The notes under the pieces were generated by a model, which did not search any database, was not told where the DNA came from, and saw only the letters and a list, made by a program, of their open reading frames with translations. Positions 15,072 through 17,281 of a DNA stretch of 17,281 nt are shown here, in pieces. Source of the stretch: Desulfobacterales bacterium (GTDB lineage: Bacteria; Desulfobacterota; Desulfobacteria; Desulfobacterales; QNYZ01). A program made the translations under genes and the position numbers. The stretch spans positions 1 to 17,281 of the forward strand of contig JAOZUU010000005.1 of NCBI GenBank assembly GCA_029938515.1. The letters run 5' to 3'. Position 1 is the stretch's first letter, and every line of letters begins with the position of its first letter.

Positions 15072-16607
15072 ATGGGATTGTACGATATGACTTTTTACGA
15101 TCTGATCTGCCAGCACGCCAAAACCTACCGGAATCGGGATGCTTGGCACGAAGCCGATGATGGCAGCACCCTGAATTTTTCCGAATACAAGGACCGCGTG
15201 GACCGGCTGGCGTGCGGTTTGCAAAAAGCGGGAATCCAAAAAGGTGACCGTGTGGGTGTGCTGGGGAAAAACAGCCTGGAATACTTTCTTGTATACGGTG
15301 CCGCCGCCGCCCTGGGAGCGATCGTGTTGCCCATCAACTGGCGTCTGTCGGCTGATGAAGTGGTCTTTAATTTAAACGATTGTACCCCCGTGGCCCTCTT
15401 TGTCGATCCGGAATATCAACCCCTGATCGATGAAAATAAAGAACGCCTGTCGTCGCTCGGGCACTTCTTCGGACTGATGCCCAAAGGTGATAAATATACA
15501 ACCATCGAATCCTTGATGGACAATGACGGTGTTTTCACGCCGGAAAAAGTCAGCGGTGAGGATGGATTTGTCATTATTCATACCGCGGCTGTGGCCGGCC
15601 GGCCCCGGGGGGCATTGCTCAGCCATGGGAATGTGCTCTGCGCCGACATGCACCTGATGCACCTGTTCGGTCTATGCTGCGAAGATGTTCATTTGAACCT
15701 TTTGCCGCTGTTTCATGTGGCTGGTTTATTCATGGCGATGAGCAGTTTTCATGCCGGGGCCCTCAGTATCAACATGATCAAGTTCGATGCCCCCCGGGCG
15801 GTTGAGCTTATTGCCAAGAAAAATATTTCCCTGATGTTTGATTTTTCGCCGATCCTGTCGGCGATTCTGGAAGAGCAGGAAAAAACCGGGACCGATATCC
15901 GCTCCCTGCGCGCCGTGCTGGGCATCGAAACCCCGGAGACAATCGAGGCGTATCAAAACCGCACCGGCGGCTGCTTTTATTGTTTGTACGGCCAGACTGA
16001 AACCAGTGCCCTGGCCACTCTCGGCCGCTATAATGATCGCCCCGGTTCGGCCGGACGGCCGATTGCCCTTTCCCGGGTCGACCTTTTCGACGATAATGAT
16101 GACCCGGTGGCCGAGGGCGAGGTGGGCGAGATCGTTATGCAAGGTCCCATGGTGTTTAAAGGGTATTGGGGCCTGGACGAGGAGAATGAAAAGACGTTTC
16201 GCAACGGCTGGCATCATACCGGCGACCTGGGTCGTTTCGATGCGGATGGATTTCTCTGGTTTGAAGGGCGCATGCCGGACAAGGAATTGATCAAACCGGG
16301 GGGCGAAAATGTCTACCCTGCCGAAGTGGAAAAGGCGATCTGTGAACATCCGGCGGTGGAAGCAGCGGTGGTGTTCGGGGTGCCCGACCCCAAATGGAAA
16401 GAAGCCATCTGCGCGGTTTGCCGGCTGAAACCGGGTGAAACCCTGTCCGAAAAAGCGTTGATTTCGTTTGTGGGGGATCGCATCGCCCGGTATAAAAAAC
16501 CCCGCCACGTGGTATTTACGGACGAGATGCCGCTTTTGAAAGACGGTTCGCCCGACAGGACCAAGGTAAAGGAACGATACAAAGACCAGTTTGATACCGA
16601 CGTGTGA
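15072..16607 (+). CDS. AMP-forming acyl-CoA synthetase-like protein with altered catalytic motifs
   Basis: A 511-residue member of the adenylate-forming superfamily, normally joining a carboxylic acid to CoA via an acyl-AMP. Recognisable motifs are YGQTE (306-310), TGDLG (383-387), GR at 399-400 and KPGGENVYPAEVE (408-420). Two key sites differ from consensus. The phosphate-binding loop, usually TSGTTGxPKG, reads HTAAVAGRPRG (170-180). The C-terminal catalytic loop, usually ending GK, reads KDGSPDRTKVK (490-500), so Ser493 stands where the adenylation lysine normally is. Adenylation may be slow, unusual or absent. A GGAG site lies 7 bases before the ATG. It sits 14 bases after the toxin gene and could be transcribed from the toxin-antitoxin promoter. 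The substrate is unknown. Confidence 0.9.
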   Translation: MGLYDMTFYDLICQHAKTYRNRDAWHEADDGSTLNFSEYKDRVDRLACGLQKAGIQKGDRVGVLGKNSLEYFLVYGAAAALGAIVLPINWRLSADEVVFNLNDCTPVALFVDPEYQPLIDENKERLSSLGHFFGLMPKGDKYTTIESLMDNDGVFTPEKVSGEDGFVIIHTAAVAGRPRGALLSHGNVLCADMHLMHLFGLCCEDVHLNLLPLFHVAGLFMAMSSFHAGALSINMIKFDAPRAVELIAKKNISLMFDFSPILSAILEEQEKTGTDIRSLRAVLGIETPETIEAYQNRTGGCFYCLYGQTETSALATLGRYNDRPGSAGRPIALSRVDLFDDNDDPVAEGEVGEIVMQGPMVFKGYWGLDEENEKTFRNGWHHTGDLGRFDADGFLWFEGRMPDKELIKPGGENVYPAEVEKAICEHPAVEAAVVFGVPDPKWKEAICAVCRLKPGETLSEKALISFVGDRIARYKKPRHVVFTDEMPLLKDGSPDRTKVKERYKDQFDTDV

Positions 16608-16670
16608 GGAATCCTATAATCCAAAATCCCATCTATAATCTATTTAATAACCCCGCCTAAGGTCCGATCT

Positions 16671-16719
16671 TCCCGCCATCGGCGGGATTGCGCGCCTTTT
16701 TATCCCCGTTTATAACGGG
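16671..16719 (+). repeat. Two tandem short hairpins upstream of the terminator
   Basis: TCCCGCC at 16671-16677 pairs with GGCGGGA at 16681-16687 across a 3-base loop. CCCGTT at 16705-16710 pairs with AACGGG at 16714-16719, also across a 3-base loop. A run of five T (16697-16701) follows the first stem, but 10 bases beyond it, so the first stem is a poor terminator by itself. Confidence 0.55.
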
Positions 16720-16721
16720 AG

Positions 16722-16745
16722 ACCTCGGACCTGATCCGAGGTTTT
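16722..16745 (+). terminator. Rho-independent terminator after the acyl-CoA synthetase gene
   Basis: ACCTCGGA (16722-16729) and TCCGAGGT (16735-16742) form a perfect 8-bp stem with a 5-base loop, and the 3' side runs into TTTT (16742-16745). The short T run makes it a modest terminator. It would end transcripts coming from the acyl-CoA synthetase before the Rrf2 gene. Confidence 0.55.
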
Positions 16746-16781
16746 GAAATGAATTCTGAGCAAATACTCACTCAATATAAC

Positions 16782-16810
16782 TTGACATGAAGATGAACTT
16801 ATCGTAATTG
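16782..16810 (+). promoter_or_regulatory. Possible promoter for the Rrf2-family regulator
   Basis: TTGACA at 16782-16787 is an exact -35 match. The best-placed -10 candidate 17 bases on is TAATTG (16805-16810), which is poor, so only the -35 box is convincing. Rrf2 regulators often control their own gene, but I see no clear palindrome here. Confidence 0.3.
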
Positions 16811-16855
16811 ATTTTGATAAGCCAATCCAAACGGATCAGGAGCAAAAAATATCCG

Positions 16856-17242
16856 ATGCTGAATCAAACCGCCATTTATGCGATCCGGGCAATGGGATTT
16901 TTAGCCCAACAGGATACGGAAAAACCTGTTTTGTCATCAACCATTGCTTCTGAAATGAAGATTCCACGAAATTTTCTATCCAAGATCCTCAATCGACTGG
17001 CTCAGGCCGGGTTGATCCTGACCACCCGCGGCAGGGGCGGCGGAGTTACGTTATCCCGTCCGAAGTCGGATATCCTTCTTTACGAGGTCGTCAATCTATT
17101 CATGAAGGTGGATGATTACAAACTATGTTTACTGGGCATGAACAATTGCGACGGCAGCTGCGGTCTTCATTTACGCTGGCGGATTATATCGGAACAGTTT
17201 GAAAAAATGCTGAACAAAACCACCATAGCTCAAGCGCTATAA
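16856..17242 (+). CDS. Rrf2-family transcriptional regulator, probably iron-sulfur binding
   Basis: A 128-residue DNA-binding regulator of the Rrf2/IscR/NsrR family. The start MLNQTAIYAIRAMGFLA (1-17) is typical of the family and fixes the ATG at 16856; AGGAG lies upstream at a long 13-base spacing. A longer reading from a TTG at 16808 adds 16 residues with no family likeness. The winged helix-turn-helix is at about 27-67, with the wing RGRGGGVTLSRP (58-69). Three cysteines, Cys91, Cys98 and Cys102, in CLLGMNNCDGSC match the cluster-binding region of Rrf2 sensors, although the second gap is shorter than the usual five residues. Family members sense cluster status, nitric oxide or redox state. 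It is separated from the upstream gene by a terminator, so it is probably its own unit. No target gene can be assigned. Confidence 0.88.
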   Translation: MLNQTAIYAIRAMGFLAQQDTEKPVLSSTIASEMKIPRNFLSKILNRLAQAGLILTTRGRGGGVTLSRPKSDILLYEVVNLFMKVDDYKLCLLGMNNCDGSCGLHLRWRIISEQFEKMLNKTTIAQAL

Positions 17243-17281
17243 TTGATCGTTACTCACGCCTGTAAAGTGATTGGCGTATAG

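Larger units (their letters stand above)
16608..16855. other. Intergenic region between acyl-CoA synthetase and Rrf2 regulator
   Basis: This 248-base gap holds no open reading frame that I trust. Its middle part (16661-16745) is GC-rich and full of inverted repeats, including a terminator. The last 100 bases are AT-rich and hold a possible promoter for the Rrf2 gene. Confidence 0.5.

Noticed and set aside
15726-16508. 260-codon minus-strand reading frame inside the acyl-CoA synthetase gene
   Set aside because: Antisense to a gene with intact AMP-binding motifs; long only because of GC-rich codon structure.

Overview
The window looks like a piece of a Gram-negative, probably anaerobic bacterial chromosome. 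The flavour of the genes (an ExeA-type ATPase fused to OmpA, an AAA_32-type Lon protease, an Rrf2 regulator with three cysteines, an atypical AMP-forming acyl-CoA synthetase) suggests Desulfobacterota, perhaps near Desulfobacterales. That placement is inference from gene style only. No rRNA, tRNA, CRISPR array, insertion sequence or phage gene was seen.

Region 1 (1-3170) holds two divergent envelope genes around an AT-rich 256-base gap. On the minus strand is an exported von Willebrand factor A (VWA) protein with one membrane segment and a C-terminal FHA domain, cut by the left edge of the window. On the plus strand is an ExeA/GspA-type ATPase with one membrane segment and a periplasmic OmpA-type peptidoglycan-binding domain. 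Together they suggest a trans-envelope system not obviously tied to type II secretion. This is the best candidate here for something undescribed.

Region 2 (3258-6171) carries a Lon-like protease with an AAA_32-type ATPase part and a small HIT-family hydrolase, both on the plus strand. Region 3 (6174-11915, minus strand) is a tight three-gene RND efflux operon in the order outer-membrane factor, membrane-fusion protein, pump, with overlapping genes. Its 3' end meets the HIT gene tail to tail with a 2-base gap.

Region 4 (11933-12006) is a compact control region between the efflux operon and a plus-strand operon. It has a perfect 16-bp inverted repeat whose centre lies in a TTGACA box, and back-to-back promoter-like boxes. 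Region 5 (12091-14251) is an operon of a GalT-like nucleotidyltransferase, CutA and a sirtuin; the last two overlap by 4 bases.

Region 6 (14321-15057) is a VapBC-type toxin-antitoxin pair with its own palindromic operator. It is more AT-rich than its surroundings and probably inserted. Directly behind the toxin (14 bases) starts an acyl-CoA synthetase (15072-16607) that lacks the usual lysine of the C-terminal catalytic loop and has a degenerate phosphate-binding loop. A structured intergenic stretch with a terminator follows, then an Rrf2-family, probably iron-sulfur, transcription regulator (16856-17242).
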